Shown: positions 50,476 to 64,000, counted from the stretch's first letter. The stretch is DNA of 64,000 bases from Serripes groenlandicus (GCA_031761405.1 JASEVX010000351.1:1-64000); one strand, 5' to 3'. Notes: generated from the letters alone by a model not told the origin. Program-made: numbers and translations.

Positions 50476-51390
50476 AGGAATAAATGCGTATTTACCTTAA
50501 TTATAAATGTGTACGGTCGTGTATTTACTGTTAAATCTAAATGTGTGCAAGTATGTTCCTGCATTTATCTTAAATATACAAGTGTACAAGTATGATCGCG
50601 TATTTGCCTTAAAGATACATGTGTTCATTATGTAATTACTGTTAAATATAATTATGTGCAGGTAAAACAGTGCATTTGATGTTAAATATAAATGAAATGA
50701 AATGAATGATATTGTAATATAAGGCCTCCAGTCCAGGTTGTTGGTGCTTCTGTGGTAGCGTTTTTGGTTGTTGGGGCCAGTTTTTAGCGTGTATGGTTGT
50801 TGGTGCTATTAATACTTAATAGAATGTTGTTAATGAATGTGTATTGATAAAGCTTTCTATAAAACCAAACGTTTCTTTTAGAGAAGAATTTTTAAAGCAC
50901 TGTTGGAAGGAATAAAATGCTCAAAACGATCAACTTCTCGACGTGTTGATGTTAAAAGTAATCGTTGTGCTTCGTGTGCTAATGTAGTATGTTATTTGAA
51001 GATTAAGTATTCAGTTTTATATGGTACCATTGTAGTGTTTTTCATTGCACATGCACATATTGTCATTTCATTGCGTTGATTGTGTAATACATAATCGTTC
51101 GATTTTAAGATTTACTGAGACAGCCCCGTGCATAGGTTTACCTCTGCTATATCAGAATATTATAAGTATGCATCTTTATGGAAATGGCTAATCATATTTG
51201 AAAAGTAACTGTCATTGAAAACGTTAATCTAGAAATAAGTATTTGACTCAACAAAGGCATACAATTCATTAAAAAATAATGACTCAATAATGACGCATTG
51301 AACTAAAATTAACGATAACGATTATTTCATCTGTACACAATTTATATTAATGATGAAAGCTAATTTACCTATAATCTATTTTATTTAAAG

Positions 51391-51516
51391 ATGTGGATGA
51401 GTGTCTGGACCCACAACTGAATAACTGCAGTACTAACGCCACGTGTACCAATATCGATGGAGGTTTTGAATGTGCATGTAATGATGGATTTAACGGAACA
51501 GGAACAGTTTGTGCAG
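51391..51516 (+). CDS. cbEGF domain exon, V1
   Basis: Consensus exon. The unit's 5' part has the U1 edge markers (CCAGAAATG, CTGTTATTTA, TGTGTGTGG) while CAGAATATT near 51153 is U2-like. This fits a fusion of U1 and U2 by loss of one unit. Confidence 0.85.
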
Positions 51517-53468
51517 GTAATAACACATTATTTGGGAGTCAATAAGAACAATTAATATAGATAAAATTATTTATTTTAACTAAATTATGGTATTGGAATA
51601 TATTTGGCTGCGGCTTCCTATATTTAACATTTATATTATACAATAAAGTTCTATTAAATAATAAACATTAACAAAATAGGTCGCCTTTAAATTGCATTTG
51701 GCCGACCACAAAACCTCCAACAATTGAGGTGAAACAAAACACAAGACCTCCACTTGAGGTACAAATAATTCAAAAAGCCACAATATTGGCTTAAATATCA
51801 ATGTTCAATAAAATATTCCAATCTTTCACAGTTTTAAATTTACACAGTCACTAGAACTTTATAAAATGTTAAAGGCTTTATGAAATCAGTACACATGTGT
51901 AAGAGACCGATCCTGGGTTAGCAGAAGTACGACTCATCACATATTAATCGCTGAATGCCTTCTGTAAACGGGTGATCCACAACCGAGGAAGCCGCGCCGT
52001 AGGTTAGAGCAGATACACAAATAATTCCCCCAATAGGTGTAACCAAGTAGTTGAACCTGAAATGAGCGAAAACAAAGCAGTATCCGAACAATTTAAACAC
52101 ATGATAATGGGAGTGGTGGGTGGGTATTTTAATTAACAAACTTTTAAGAAATGATTTGCAGCCTTCTTTGACGAATTTGACCGGAAAAGAACGTTTGCGA
52201 TGCGTTATGTACACACGTACGTAATACTCTCAAATCAAAGCACTGTAAATACCGATAGGTATATCCCCCAAATAACATCTGCTATTTATTAGTCATAACA
52301 GCCATTATATCATATGTTTTGTTTGTGTGGTTAACATTTAACAATTTCTGTTTTCCCAATATTTATTTAAAATATAACTCCTCTGCAAATCATTCCAACT
52401 GTGGTCATACTCAGGTATATTGTCCTATTTGTATATATCAATGAATGTGGCAATACAACTGCATGTGGTGATAATGCATCCAGTACTAACACAGAAGGCA
52501 GTTATTTTTGTGTCTGTTATGAAGGGTATACTGAGGAATGGAATAGTATGTAAAGGAATAAATGTGTATTTACCTTAATTATAAATGTGTACGGTCGTGT
52601 ATTTACTGTTAAATCTAAATGTGTGCAAGTATGTTCCTGCATTTATCTTAAATATACAAGTGTACAAGTATGATCGCGTATTTGCCTTAAAGATACATGT
52701 GTTCATTATGTAATTACTGTTAAATATAATTATGTACAGGTAAAACAGTGCATTTGATGTTAAATATAAATGAAATGAAATGAATGATATTGTAATATAA
52801 GGCCTCCAGTCCAGGTTGTTGGTGCTTCTGTGGTAGCGTTTTTGGTTGTTGGGGCCAGTTTTTAGCGTGTATGGTTGTTGGTGCTATTAATACTTAATAG
52901 AATGTTGTTAATGAATGTGTATTGATAAAGCTTTCTATAAAACCAAACGTTTCTTTTAGAGAAGAATTTTTAAAGCACTGTTGGAAGGAATAAAATGCTC
53001 AAAACGATCAACTTCTCGACGTGTTGATGTTAAAAGTAATCGTTGTGCTTCGTGTGCTAATGTAGTATGTTATTTGAAGATTAAGTATTCAGTTTTATAT
53101 GGTACCATTGTAGTGTTTTTCATTGCACATGCACATATTGTCATTTCATTGCGTTGATTGTGTAATACATAATCGTTCGATTTTAAGATTTACTGAGACA
53201 GCCCCGTGCATAGGTTTACCTCTGCTATATCAGGATATTATAAGTATGCATCTTTATGGAAATGGCTAATCATATTTGAAAAGTAACTGTCATTGAAAAC
53301 GTTAATCTAGAAATAAGTATTTGACTCAACAAAGGCATACAATTCATTAAAAAATAATGACTCAATAATGACGCATTGAACTAAAATTAACGATAACGAT
53401 TATTTCATCTGTACACAATTTATATTAATGATGAAAGCTAATTTACCTATAATCTATTTTATTTAAAG

Positions 53469-53594
53469 ATGTGGATGAGTGTCTGGACCCACAACTGAAT
53501 AACTGCAGTACTAACGCCACGTGTACCAATATCGATGGAGGTTTTGAATGTGCATGTAATGATGGATTTAACGGAACAGGAACAGTGTGTGCAG
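53469..53594 (+). CDS. cbEGF domain exon, V2 (silent variant)
   Basis: Contains the only silent exon change noticed: GTT to GTG at Val40 (ACAGTGTGTGCAG). The unit shares U3's two private markers and, with V3, GCTTGCTAT downstream (near 53691). Confidence 0.85.
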
Positions 53595-55545
53595 GTAATA
53601 ACACATTATTTGGGAGTCAATAAGAACAATTAATATAGATAAAATTATTTATTTTAACTAAATTATGGTATTGGAATATATTTGGCTGCGGCTTGCTATA
53701 TTTAACATTTATATTATACAATAAAGTTCTATTAAATAATAAACATTAACAAAATAGGTCGCCTTTAAATTGCATTTGGCCGACCACAAAACCTCCAACA
53801 ATTGAGGTGAAACAAAACACAAGACCTCCACTTGAGGTACAAATAATTCAAAAAGCCACAATATTGGCTTAAATATCAATGTTCAATAAAATATTCCAAT
53901 CTTTCACAGTTTTAAATTTACACAGTCACTAGAACTTTATAAAATGTTAAAGGCTTTATGAAATCAGTACACATGTGTAAGAGACCGATCCTGGGTTAGC
54001 AGAAGTACGACTCATCACATATTAATCGCTGAATGCCTTCTGTAAACGGGTGATCCACAACCGAGGAAGCCGCGCCGTAGGTTAGAGCAGATACACAAAT
54101 AATTCCCCCAATAGGTGTAACCAAGTAGTTGAACCTGAAATGAGCGAAAACAAAGCAGTATCCGAACAATTTAAACACATGATAATGGGAGTGGTGGGTG
54201 GGTATTTTAATTAACAAACTTTTAAGAAATGATTTGCAGCCTTCTTTGACGAATTTGACCGGAAAAGAACGTTTGCGATGCGTTATGTACACACGTACGT
54301 AATACTCTCAAATCAAAGCACTGTAAATACCGATAGGTATATCCCCCAAATAACATCTGCTATTTATTAGTCATAACAGCCATTATATCATATGTTTTGT
54401 TTGTGTGGTTAACATTTAACAATTTCTGTTTTCCCAATATTTATTTAAAATATAACTCCTCTGCAAATCATTCCAACTGTGGTCATACTCAGGTATATTG
54501 TCCTATTTGTATATATCAATGAATGTGGCAATACAACTGCATGTGGTGATAATGCATCCAGTACTAACACAGAAGGCAGTTATTTTTGTGTCTGTTATGA
54601 AGGGTATACTGAGGAATGGAATAGTATGTAAAGGAATAAATGCGTATTTACCTTAATTATAAATGTGTACGGTCGTGTATTTACTGTTAAATCTAAATGT
54701 GTGCAAGTATGTTCCTGCATTTATCTTAAATATACAAGTGTACAAGTATGATCGCGTATTTTCCTTAAAGATACATGTGTTCATTATGTAATTACTGTTA
54801 AATATAATTATGTGCAGGTAAAACAGTGCATTTGATGTTAAATATAAATGAAATGAAATGAATGATATTGTAATATAAGGCCTCCAGTCCAGGTTGTTGG
54901 TGCTTCTGTGGTAGCGTTTTTGGTTGTTGGGGCCAGTTTTTAGCGTGTATGGTTGTTGGTGCTATTAATACTTAATAGAATGTTGTTAATGAATGTGTAT
55001 TGATAAAGCTTTCTATAAAACCAAACGTTTCTTTTAGAGAAGAATTTTTAAAGCACTGTTGGAAGGAATAAAATGCTCAAAACGATCAACTTCTCGACGT
55101 GTTGATGTTAAAAGTAATCGTTGTGCTTCGTGTGCTAATGTAGTATGTTATTTGAAGATTAAGTATTCAGTTTTATATGGTACCATTGTAGTGTTTTTCA
55201 TTGCACATGCACATATTGTCATTTCATTGCGTTGATTGTGTAATACATAATCGTTCGATTTTAAGATTTACTGAGACAGCCCCGTGCATAGGTTTACCTC
55301 TGCTATATCAGGATATTATAAGTATGCATCTTTATGGAAATGGCTATTATATTTGAAAAGTAACTGTCATTGAAAACGTTAATCTAGAAATAAGTATTTT
55401 GCTCAACAAAGGCATACAATTCATTAAAAAATAATGACTCAATAATGACGCATTGAACTAAAATTAACGATAACGATTATTTCATCTGTACACAATTTAT
55501 ATTAATGATGAAAGCTAATTTACCTATAATCTATTTTATTTAAAG

Positions 55546-55671
55546 ATGTGGATGAGTGTCTGGACCCACAACTGAATAACTGCAGTACTAACGCCACGTG
55601 TACCAATATCGATGGAGGTTTTGAATGTGCATGTACTGATGGATTTAACGGAACAGGAACAGTTTGTGCAG
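55546..55671 (+). CDS. cbEGF domain exon, V3 (Asn31 to Thr)
   Basis: The only amino-acid change noticed among 27 exons: AAT to ACT makes C-T-D-G-F in place of C-N-D-G-F just after Cys 5. Cysteines, calcium-site residues and sequons are unchanged. The unit starts U4-like (TTTTCCTT) and continues with GCTATTAT and TATTTTGCTC. Confidence 0.85.
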
Positions 55672-57622
55672 GTAATAACACATTATTTGGGAGTCAATAA
55701 GAACAATTAATATAGATAAAATTATTTATTTTAACTAAATTATGGTATTGGAATATATTTGGCTGCGGCTTGCTATATTTAACATTTATATTATACAATA
55801 AAGTTCTATTAAATAATAAACATTAACAAAATAGGTCGCCTTTAAATTGCATTTGGCCGACCACAAAACCTCCAACAATTGAGGTGAAACAAAACACAAG
55901 ACCTCCACTTGAGGTACAAATAATTCAAAAAGCCACAATATTGGCTTAAATATCAATGTTCAATAAAATATTCCAATCTTTCACAGTTTTAAATTTACAC
56001 AGTCACTAGAACTTTATAAAATGTTAAAGGCTTTATGAAATCAGTACACATGTGTAAGAGACCGATCCTGGGTTAGCAGAAGTACGACTCATCACATATT
56101 AATCGCTGAATGCCTTCTGTAAACGGGTGATCCACAACCGAGGAAGCCGCGCCGTAGGTTAGAGCAGATACACAAATAATTCCCCCAATAGGTGTAACCA
56201 AGTAGTTGAACCTGAAATGAGCGAAAACAAAGCAGTATCCGAACAATTTAAACACATGATAATGGGAGTGGTGGGTGGGTATTTTAATTAACAAACTTTT
56301 AAGAAATGATTTGCAGCCTTCTTTGACGAATTTGACCGGAAAAGAACGTTTGCGATGCGTTATGTACACACGTACGTAATACTCTCAAATCAAAGCACTG
56401 TAAATACCGATAGGTATATCCCCCAAATAACATCTGCTATTTATTAGTCATAACAGCCATTATATCATATGTTTTGTTTGTGTGGTTAACATTTAACAAT
56501 TACTGTTTTCCCAATATTTATTTAAAATATAACTCCTCTGCAAATCATTCCAACTGTGGTCATACTCAGGTATATTGTCCTATTTGTATATATCAATGAA
56601 TGTGGCAATACAACTGCATGTGGTGATAATGCATCCAGTACTAACACAGAAGGCAGTTATTTTTGTGTCTGTTATGAAGGGTATACTGAGGAATGGAATA
56701 GTATGTAAAGGAATAAATGCGTATTTACCTTAATTATAAATGTGTACGGTCGTGTATTTACTGTTAAATCTAAATGTGTGCAAGTATGTTCCTGCATTTA
56801 TCTTAAATATACAAGTGTACAAGTATGATCGCGTATTTGCCTTAAAGATACATGTGTTCATTATGTAATTACTGTTAAATATAATTATGTGCAGGTAAAA
56901 CAGTGCATTTGATGTTAAATATAAATGAAATGAAATGAATGATATTGTAATATAAGGCCTCCAGTCCAGGTTGTTGGTGCTTCTGTGGTAGCGTTTTTGG
57001 TTGTTGGGGCCAGTTTTTAGCGTGTATGGTTGTTGGTGCTATTAATACTTAATAGAATGTTGTTAATGAATGTGTATTGATAAAGCTTTCTATAAAACCA
57101 AACGTTTCTTTTAGAGAAGAATTTTTAAAGCACTGTTGGAAGGAATAAAATGCTCAAAACGATCAACTTCTCGACGTGTTGATGTTAAAAGTAATCGTTG
57201 TGCTTCGTGTGCTAATGTAGTATGTTATTTGAAGATTAAGTATTCAGTTTTATATGGTACCATTGTAGTGTTTTTCATTGCACATGCACATATTGTCATT
57301 TCATTGCGTTGATTGTGTAATACATAATCGTTCGATTTTAAGATTTACTGAGACAGCCCCGTGCATAGGTTTACCTCTGCTATATCAGGATATTATAAGT
57401 ATGCATCTTTATGGAAATGGCTATTATATTTGAAAAGTAACTGTCATTGAAAACGTTAATCTAGAAATAAGTATTTTGCTCAACAAAGGCATACAATTCA
57501 TTAAAAAATAATGACTCAATAATGACGCATTGAACTAAAATTAACGATAACGATTATTTCATCTGTACACAATTTATATTAATGATGAAAGCTAATTTAC
57601 CTATAATCTATTTTATTTAAAG

Positions 57623-57748
57623 ATGTGGATGAGTGTCTGGACCCACAACTGAATAACTGCAGTACTAACGCCACGTGTACCAATATCGATGGAGGTTTTG
57701 AATGTGCATGTAATGATGGATTTAACGGAACAGGAACAGTTTGTGCAG
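57623..57748 (+). CDS. cbEGF domain exon, V4
   Basis: Consensus exon. Unit 56014-58090 has AATTACTG, GCTATTAT and TATTTTGCTC. It is indistinguishable by eye from V5, suggesting a very recent single-unit duplication. Confidence 0.85.
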
Positions 57749-59699
57749 GTAATAACACATTATTTGGGAGTCAATAAGAACAATTAATATAGATAAAATT
57801 ATTTATTTTAACTAAATTATGGTATTGGAATATATTTGGCTGCGGCTTCCTATATTTAACATTTATATTATACAATAAAGTTCTATTAAATAATAAACAT
57901 TAACAAAATAGGTCGCCTTTAAATTGCATTTGGCCGACCACAAAACCTCCAACAATTGAGGTGAAACAAAACACAAGACCTCCACTTGAGGTACAAATAA
58001 TTCAAAAAGCCACAATATTGGCTTAAATATCAATGTTCAATAAAATATTCCAATCTTTCACAGTTTTAAATTTACACAGTCACTAGAACTTTATAAAATG
58101 TTAAAGGCTTTATGAAATCAGTACACATGTGTAAGAGACCGATCCTGGGTTAGCAGAAGTACGACTCATCACATATTAATCGCTGAATGCCTTCTGTAAA
58201 CGGGTGATCCACAACCGAGGAAGCCGCGCCGTAGGTTAGAGCAGATACACAAATAATTCCCCCAATAGGTGTAACCAAGTAGTTGAACCTGAAATGAGCG
58301 AAAACAAAGCAGTATCCGAACAATTTAAACACATGATAATGGGAGTGGTGGGTGGGTATTTTAATTAACAAACTTTTAAGAAATGATTTGCAGCCTTCTT
58401 TGACGAATTTGACCGGAAAAGAACGTTTGCGATGCGTTATGTACACACGTACGTAATACTCTCAAATCAAAGCACTGTAAATACCGATAGGTATATCCCC
58501 CAAATAACATCTGCTATTTATTAGTCATAACAGCCATTATATCATATGTTTTGTTTGTGTGGTTAACATTTAACAATTACTGTTTTCCCAATATTTATTT
58601 AAAATATAACTCCTCTGCAAATCATTCCAACTGTGGTCATACTCAGGTATATTGTCCTATTTGTATATATCAATGAATGTGGCAATACAACTGCATGTGG
58701 TGATAATGCATCCAGTACTAACACAGAAGGCAGTTATTTTTGTGTCTGTTATGAAGGGTATACTGAGGAATGGAATAGTATGTAAAGGAATAAATGCGTA
58801 TTTACCTTAATTATAAATGTGTACGGTCGTGTATTTACTGTTAAATCTAAATGTGTGCAAGTATGTTCCTGCATTTATCTTAAATATACAAGTGTACAAG
58901 TATGATCGCGTATTTGCCTTAAAGATACATGTGTTCATTATGTAATTACTGTTAAATATAATTATGTGCAGGTAAAACAGTGCATTTGATGTTAAATATA
59001 AATGAAATGAAATGAATGATATTGTAATATAAGGCCTCCAGTCCAGGTTGTTGGTGCTTCTGTGGTAGCGTTTTTGGTTGTTGGGGCCAGTTTTTAGCGT
59101 GTATGGTTGTTGGTGCTATTAATACTTAATAGAATGTTGTTAATGAATGTGTATTGATAAAGCTTTCTATAAAACCAAACGTTTCTTTTAGAGAAGAATT
59201 TTTAAAGCACTGTTGGAAGGAATAAAATGCTCAAAACGATCAACTTCTCGACGTGTTGATGTTAAAAGTAATCGTTGTGCTTCGTGTGCTAATGTAGTAT
59301 GTTATTTGAAGATTAAGTATTCAGTTTTATATGGTACCATTGTAGTGTTTTTCATTGCACATGCACATATTGTCATTTCATTGCGTTGATTGTGTAATAC
59401 ATAATCGTTCGATTTTAAGATTTACTGAGACAGCCCCGTGCATAGGTTTACCTCTGCTATATCAGGATATTATAAGTATGCATCTTTATGGAAATGGCTA
59501 TTATATTTGAAAAGTAACTGTCATTGAAAACGTTAATCTAGAAATAAGTATTTTGCTCAACAAAGGCATACAATTCATTAAAAAATAATGACTCAATAAT
59601 GACGCATTGAACTAAAATTAACGATAACGATTATTTCATCTGTACACAATTTATATTAATGATGAAAGCTAATTTACCTATAATCTATTTTATTTAAAG

Positions 59700-59825
59700 A
59701 TGTGGATGAGTGTCTGGACCCACAACTGAATAACTGCAGTACTAACGCCACGTGTACCAATATCGATGGAGGTTTTGAATGTGCATGTAATGATGGATTT
59801 AACGGAACAGGAACAGTTTGTGCAG
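59700..59825 (+). CDS. cbEGF domain exon, V5
   Basis: Consensus exon in unit 58091-60167, with the same marker set as V4. Confidence 0.85.
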
Positions 59826-61777
59826 GTAATAACACATTATTTGGGAGTCAATAAGAACAATTAATATAGATAAAATTATTTATTTTAACTAAATTATGGT
59901 ATTGGAATATATTTGGCTGCGGCTTCCTATATTTAACATTTATATTATACAATAAAGTTCTATTAAATAATAAACATTAACAAAATAGGTCGCCTTTAAA
60001 TTGCATTTGGCCGACCACAAAACCTCCAACAATTGAGGTGAAACAAAACACAAGACCTCCACTTGAGGTACAAATAATTCAAAAAGCCACAATATTGGCT
60101 TAAATATCAATGTTCAATAAAATATTCCAATCTTTCACAGTTTTAAATTTACACAGTCACTAGAACTTTATAAAATGTTAAAGGCTTTATGAAATCAGTA
60201 CACATGTGTAAGAGACCGATCCTGGGTTAGCAGAAGTACGACTCATCACATATTAATCGCTGAATGCCTTCTGTAAACGGGTGATCCACAACCGAGGAAG
60301 CCGCGCCGTAGGTTAGAGCAGATACACAAATAATTCCCCCAATAGGTGTAACCAAGTAGTTGAACCTGAAATGAGCGAAAACAAAGCAGTATCCGAACAA
60401 TTTAAACACATGATAATGGGAGTGGTGGGTGGGTATTTTAATTAACAAACTTTTAAGAAATGATTTGCAGCCTTCTTTGACGAATTTGACCGGAAAAGAA
60501 CGTTTGCGATGCGTTATGTACACACGTACGTAATACTCTCAAATCAAAGCACTGTAAATACCGATAGGTATATCCCCCAAATAACATCTGCTATTTATTA
60601 GTCATAACAGCCATTATATCATATGTTTTGTTTGTGTGGTTAACATTTAACAATTTCTGTTTTCCCAATATTTATTTAAAATATAACTCCTCTGCAAATC
60701 ATTCCAACTGTGGTCATACTCAGGTATATTGTCCTATTTGTATATATCAATGAATGTGGCAATACAACTGCATGTGGTGATAATGCATCCAGTACTAACA
60801 CAGAAGGCAGTTATTTTTGTGTCTGTTATGAAGGGTATACTGAGGAATGGAATAGTATGTAAAGGAATAAATGCGTATTTACCTTAATTATAAATGTGTA
60901 CGGTCGTGTATTTACTGTTAAATCTAAATGTGTGCAAGTATGTTCCTGCATTTATCTTAAATATACAAGTGTACAAGTATGATCGCGTATTTGCCTTAAA
61001 GATACATGTGTTCATTATGTAATTACTGTTAAATATAATTATGTGCAGGTAAAACAGTGCATTTGATGTTAAATATAAATGAAATGAAATGAATGATATT
61101 GTAATATAAGGCCTCCAGTCCAGGTTGTTGGTGCTTCTGTGGTAGCGTTTTTGGTTGTTGGGGCCAGTTTTTAGCGTGTATGGTTGTTGGTGCTATTAAT
61201 ACTTAATAGAATGTTGTTAATGAATGTGTATTGATAAAACTTTCTATAAAACCAAACGTTTCTTTTAGAGAAGAATTTTTAAAGCACTGTTGGAAGGAAT
61301 AAAATGCTCAAAACGATCAACTTCTCGACGTGTTGATGTTAAAAGTAATCGTTGTGCTTCGTGTGCTAATGTAGTATGTTATTTGAAGATTAAGTATTCA
61401 GTTTTATATGGTACCATTGTAGTGTTTTTCATTGCACATGCACATATTGTCATTTCATTGCGTTGATTGTGTAATACATAATCGTTCGATTTTAAGATTT
61501 ACTGAGACAGCCCCGTGCATAGGTTTACCTCTGCTATATCAGGATATTATAAGTATGCATCTTTATGGAAATGGCTAATCATATTTGAAAAGTAACTGTC
61601 ATTGAAAACGTTAATCTAGAAATAAGTATTTGACTCAACAAAGGCATACAATTCATTAAAAAATAATGACTCAATAATGACGCATTGAACTAAAATTAAC
61701 GATAACGATTATTTCATCTGTACACAATTTATATTAATGATGAAAGCTAATTTACCTATAATCTATTTTATTTAAAG

Positions 61778-61903
61778 ATGTGGATGAGTGTCTGGACCCA
61801 CAACTGAATAACTGCAGTACTAACGCCACGTGTACCAATATCGATGGAGGTTTTGAATGTGCATGTAATGATGGATTTAACGGAACAGGAACAGTTTGTG
61901 CAG
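61778..61903 (+). CDS. cbEGF domain exon, V6
   Basis: Consensus exon. Unit 60168-62245 has GATAAAACTTTC near 61234, otherwise seen only in U4, although V3 also carries a different U4 marker. The U4 haplotype is therefore split between V3 and V6. Confidence 0.85.
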
Positions 61904-63855
61904 GTAATAACACATTATTTGGGAGTCAATAAGAACAATTAATATAGATAAAATTATTTATTTTAACTAAATTATGGTATTGGAATATATTTGGCTGCGG
62001 CTTCCTATATTTAACATTTATATTATACAATAAAGTTCTATTAAATAATAAACATTAACAAAATAGGTCGCCTTTAAATTGCATTTGGCCGACCACAAAA
62101 CCTCCAACAATTGAGGTGAAACAAAACACAAGACCTCCACTTGAGGTACAAATAATTCAAAAAGCCACAATATTGGCTTAAATATCAATGTTCAATAAAA
62201 TATTCCAATCTTTCACAGTTTTAAATTTACACAGTCACTAGAACTTTATAAAATGTTAAAGGCTTTATGAAATCAGTACACATGTGTAAGAGACCGATCC
62301 TGGGTTAGCAGAAGTACGACTCATCACATATTAATCGCTGAATGCCTTCTGTAAACGGGTGATCCACAACCGAGGAAGCCGCGCCGTAGGTTAGAGCAGA
62401 TACACAAATAATTCCCCCAATAGGTGTAACCAAGTAGTTGAACCTGAAATGAGCGAAAACAAAGCAGTATCCGAACAATTTAAACACATGATAATGGGAA
62501 TGGTGGGTGGGTATTTTAATTAACAAACTTTTAAGAAATGATTTGCAGCCTTCTTTGACGAATTTGACCGGAAAAGAACGTTTGCGATGCGTTATGTACA
62601 CACGTACGTAATACTCTCAAATCAAAGCACTGTAAATACCGATAGGTATATCCCCCAAATAACATCTGCTATTTATTAGTCATAACAGCCATTATATCAT
62701 ATGTTTTGTTTGTGTGGTTAACATTTAACAATTTCTGTTTTCCCAATATTTATTTAAAATATAACTCCTCTGCAAATCATTCCAACTGTGGTCATACTCA
62801 GGTATATTGTCCTATTTGTATATATCAATGAATGTGGCAATACAACTGCATGTGGTGATAATGCATCCAGTACTAACACAGAAGGCAGTTATTTTTGTGT
62901 CTGTTATGAAGGGTATACTGAGGAATGGAATAGTATGTAAAGGAATAAATGCGTATTTACCTTAATTATAAATGTGTACGGTCGTGTATTTACTGTTAAA
63001 TCTAAATGTGTGCAAGTATGTTCCTGCATTTATCTTAAATATACAAGTGTACAAGTATGATCGCGTATTTGCCTTAAAGATACATGTGTTCATTATGTAA
63101 TTACTGTTAAATATAATTATGTGCAGGTAAAACAGTGCATTTGATGTTAAATATAAATGAAATGAAATGAATGATATTGTAATATAAGGCCTCCAGTCCA
63201 GGTTGTTGGTGCTTCTGTGGTAGCGTTTTTGGTTGTTGGGGCCAGTTTTTAGCGTGTATGGTTGTTGGTGCTATTAATACTTAATAGAATGTTGTTAATG
63301 AATGTGTATTGATAAAGCTTTCTATAAAACCAAACGTTTCTTTTAGAGAAGAATTTTTAAAGCACTGTTGGAAGGAATAAAATGCTCAAAACGATCAACT
63401 TCTCGACGTGTTGATGTTAAAAGTAATCGTTGTGCTTCGTGTGCTAATGTAGTATGTTATTTGAAGATTAAGTATTCAGTTTTATATGGTACCATTGTAG
63501 TGTTTTTCATTGCACATGCACATATTGTCATTTCATTGCGTTGATTGTGTAATACATAATCGTTCGATTTTAAGATTTACTGAGACAGCCCCGTGCATAG
63601 GTTTACCTCTGCTATATCAGGATATTATAAGTATGCATCTTTATGGAAATGGCTAATCATATTTGAAAAGTAACTGTCATTGAAAACGTTAATCTAGAAA
63701 TAAGTATTTGACTCAACAAAGGCATACAATTCATTAAAAAATAATGACTCAATAATGACGCATTGAACTAAAATTAACGATAACGATTATTTCATCTGTA
63801 CACAATTTATATTAATGATGAAAGCTAATTTACCTATAATCTATTTTATTTAAAG

Positions 63856-63981
63856 ATGTGGATGAGTGTCTGGACCCACAACTGAATAACTGCAGTACTA
63901 ACGCCACGTGTACCAATATCGATGGAGGTTTTGAATGTGCATGTAATGATGGATTTAACGGAACAGGAACAGTTTGTGCAG
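63856..63981 (+). CDS. cbEGF domain exon, V7 (last in window)
   Basis: Complete consensus exon with its donor, 19 bp before the window end. Unit 62246-64000 is truncated by the window and has the U14/U16 marker GGGAATGGTGG near 62496. Confidence 0.85.
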
Positions 63982-64000
63982 GTAATAACACATTATTTGG

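Larger units (their letters stand above)
46241..64000. repeat. Higher-order repeat period 2 (incomplete: leader + 6.8 units)
   Basis: The leader copy differs from the first by a handful of changes: 2-bp losses relative to about 1108 and 2393, a 1-bp loss near 2506, a 1-bp gain near 2736, and a few substitutions (for example near 1144 and 1414). The coordinate offset therefore moves from 46,240 to 46,236 by the array start at 49781. The copy runs off the window inside unit V7. Confidence 0.95.
49781..64000 (+). repeat. Array 2: units V1-V7 (V7 cut by window end)
   Basis: Unit starts are 49781, 51859, 53937, 56014, 58091, 60168 and 62246. V3, V4 and V5 are 2077 bp. Marker order differs from array 1: V1 starts like U1 but ends like U2, V2 matches U3, and V3 starts like U4. 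It is not a simple copy of array 1 in register. Confidence 0.95.

Noticed and set aside
46241..64000. Pure assembly duplication of the first 18 kb
   Set aside because: Not excluded, but the second array has a different marker order and private variants (V2, V3), so it is not an exact re-use of the same sequence. Separated haplotypes remain possible.

Overview
The window looks like animal nuclear DNA, most likely from a bivalve or related mollusc. It is AT-rich, the only convincing protein signal is a small exon with GT-AG splice sites, and the unique flank carries a bivalve-type dispersed repeat (motif AAAAGGGGCAATAACTCTG followed by GACAGACAGACGGAC-type sequence). The taxon is inferred from memory of such repeats, not proven. 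Nothing bacterial or phage-like is present: long open frames with GTG or TTG 'starts' are not genes here.

Layout. 1-3544 is a non-coding leader (dispersed repeat, two pairs of old diverged direct repeats, AT-rich filler). 3545-45102 is a head-to-tail array of exactly 20 units (called U1-U20) of about 2078 bp. 45103-46240 is a spacer. At 46241 the leader starts again almost base for base (46241-49780), followed by a second array from 49781 to the window end (six full units V1-V6 and part of V7). The window therefore shows a higher-order tandem repeat with a 46,240-bp period. Because the window edges are arbitrary, more periods may lie on either side.

Inside each ~2.08-kb unit, on the + strand and in order: a ~300-bp stretch that is open on the minus strand but has no Met codon; a decayed first EGF-like exon; a ~210-bp minisatellite of six ~37-bp copies; a three-copy ~30-bp GGTTGTTGG minisatellite; a splice-acceptor-like site followed by a short tail and AATAAA; a perfect 126-nt calcium-binding EGF (cbEGF) exon; then a cluster of small hairpins. 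The cbEGF exon is flanked by AG and GTAATA and is phase 1 at both ends, so any number of units can be spliced in frame. One array could encode 20 nearly identical 42-residue EGF modules (about 840 residues). No signal-peptide exon and no convincing gene end is visible, so expression is unproven. The array could be a real giant multi-EGF gene or a coding-derived satellite.

Most interesting points: nested repetition at three scales; evidence that the two arrays are out of register (V2 matches U3, not U2), which argues for unequal exchange or two haplotypes; an ancestral two-EGF unit in which the first exon died before amplification; and an edge unit (U20) where a 2-bp insertion opens a phase-compatible frame ending in a membrane-like hydrophobic run.
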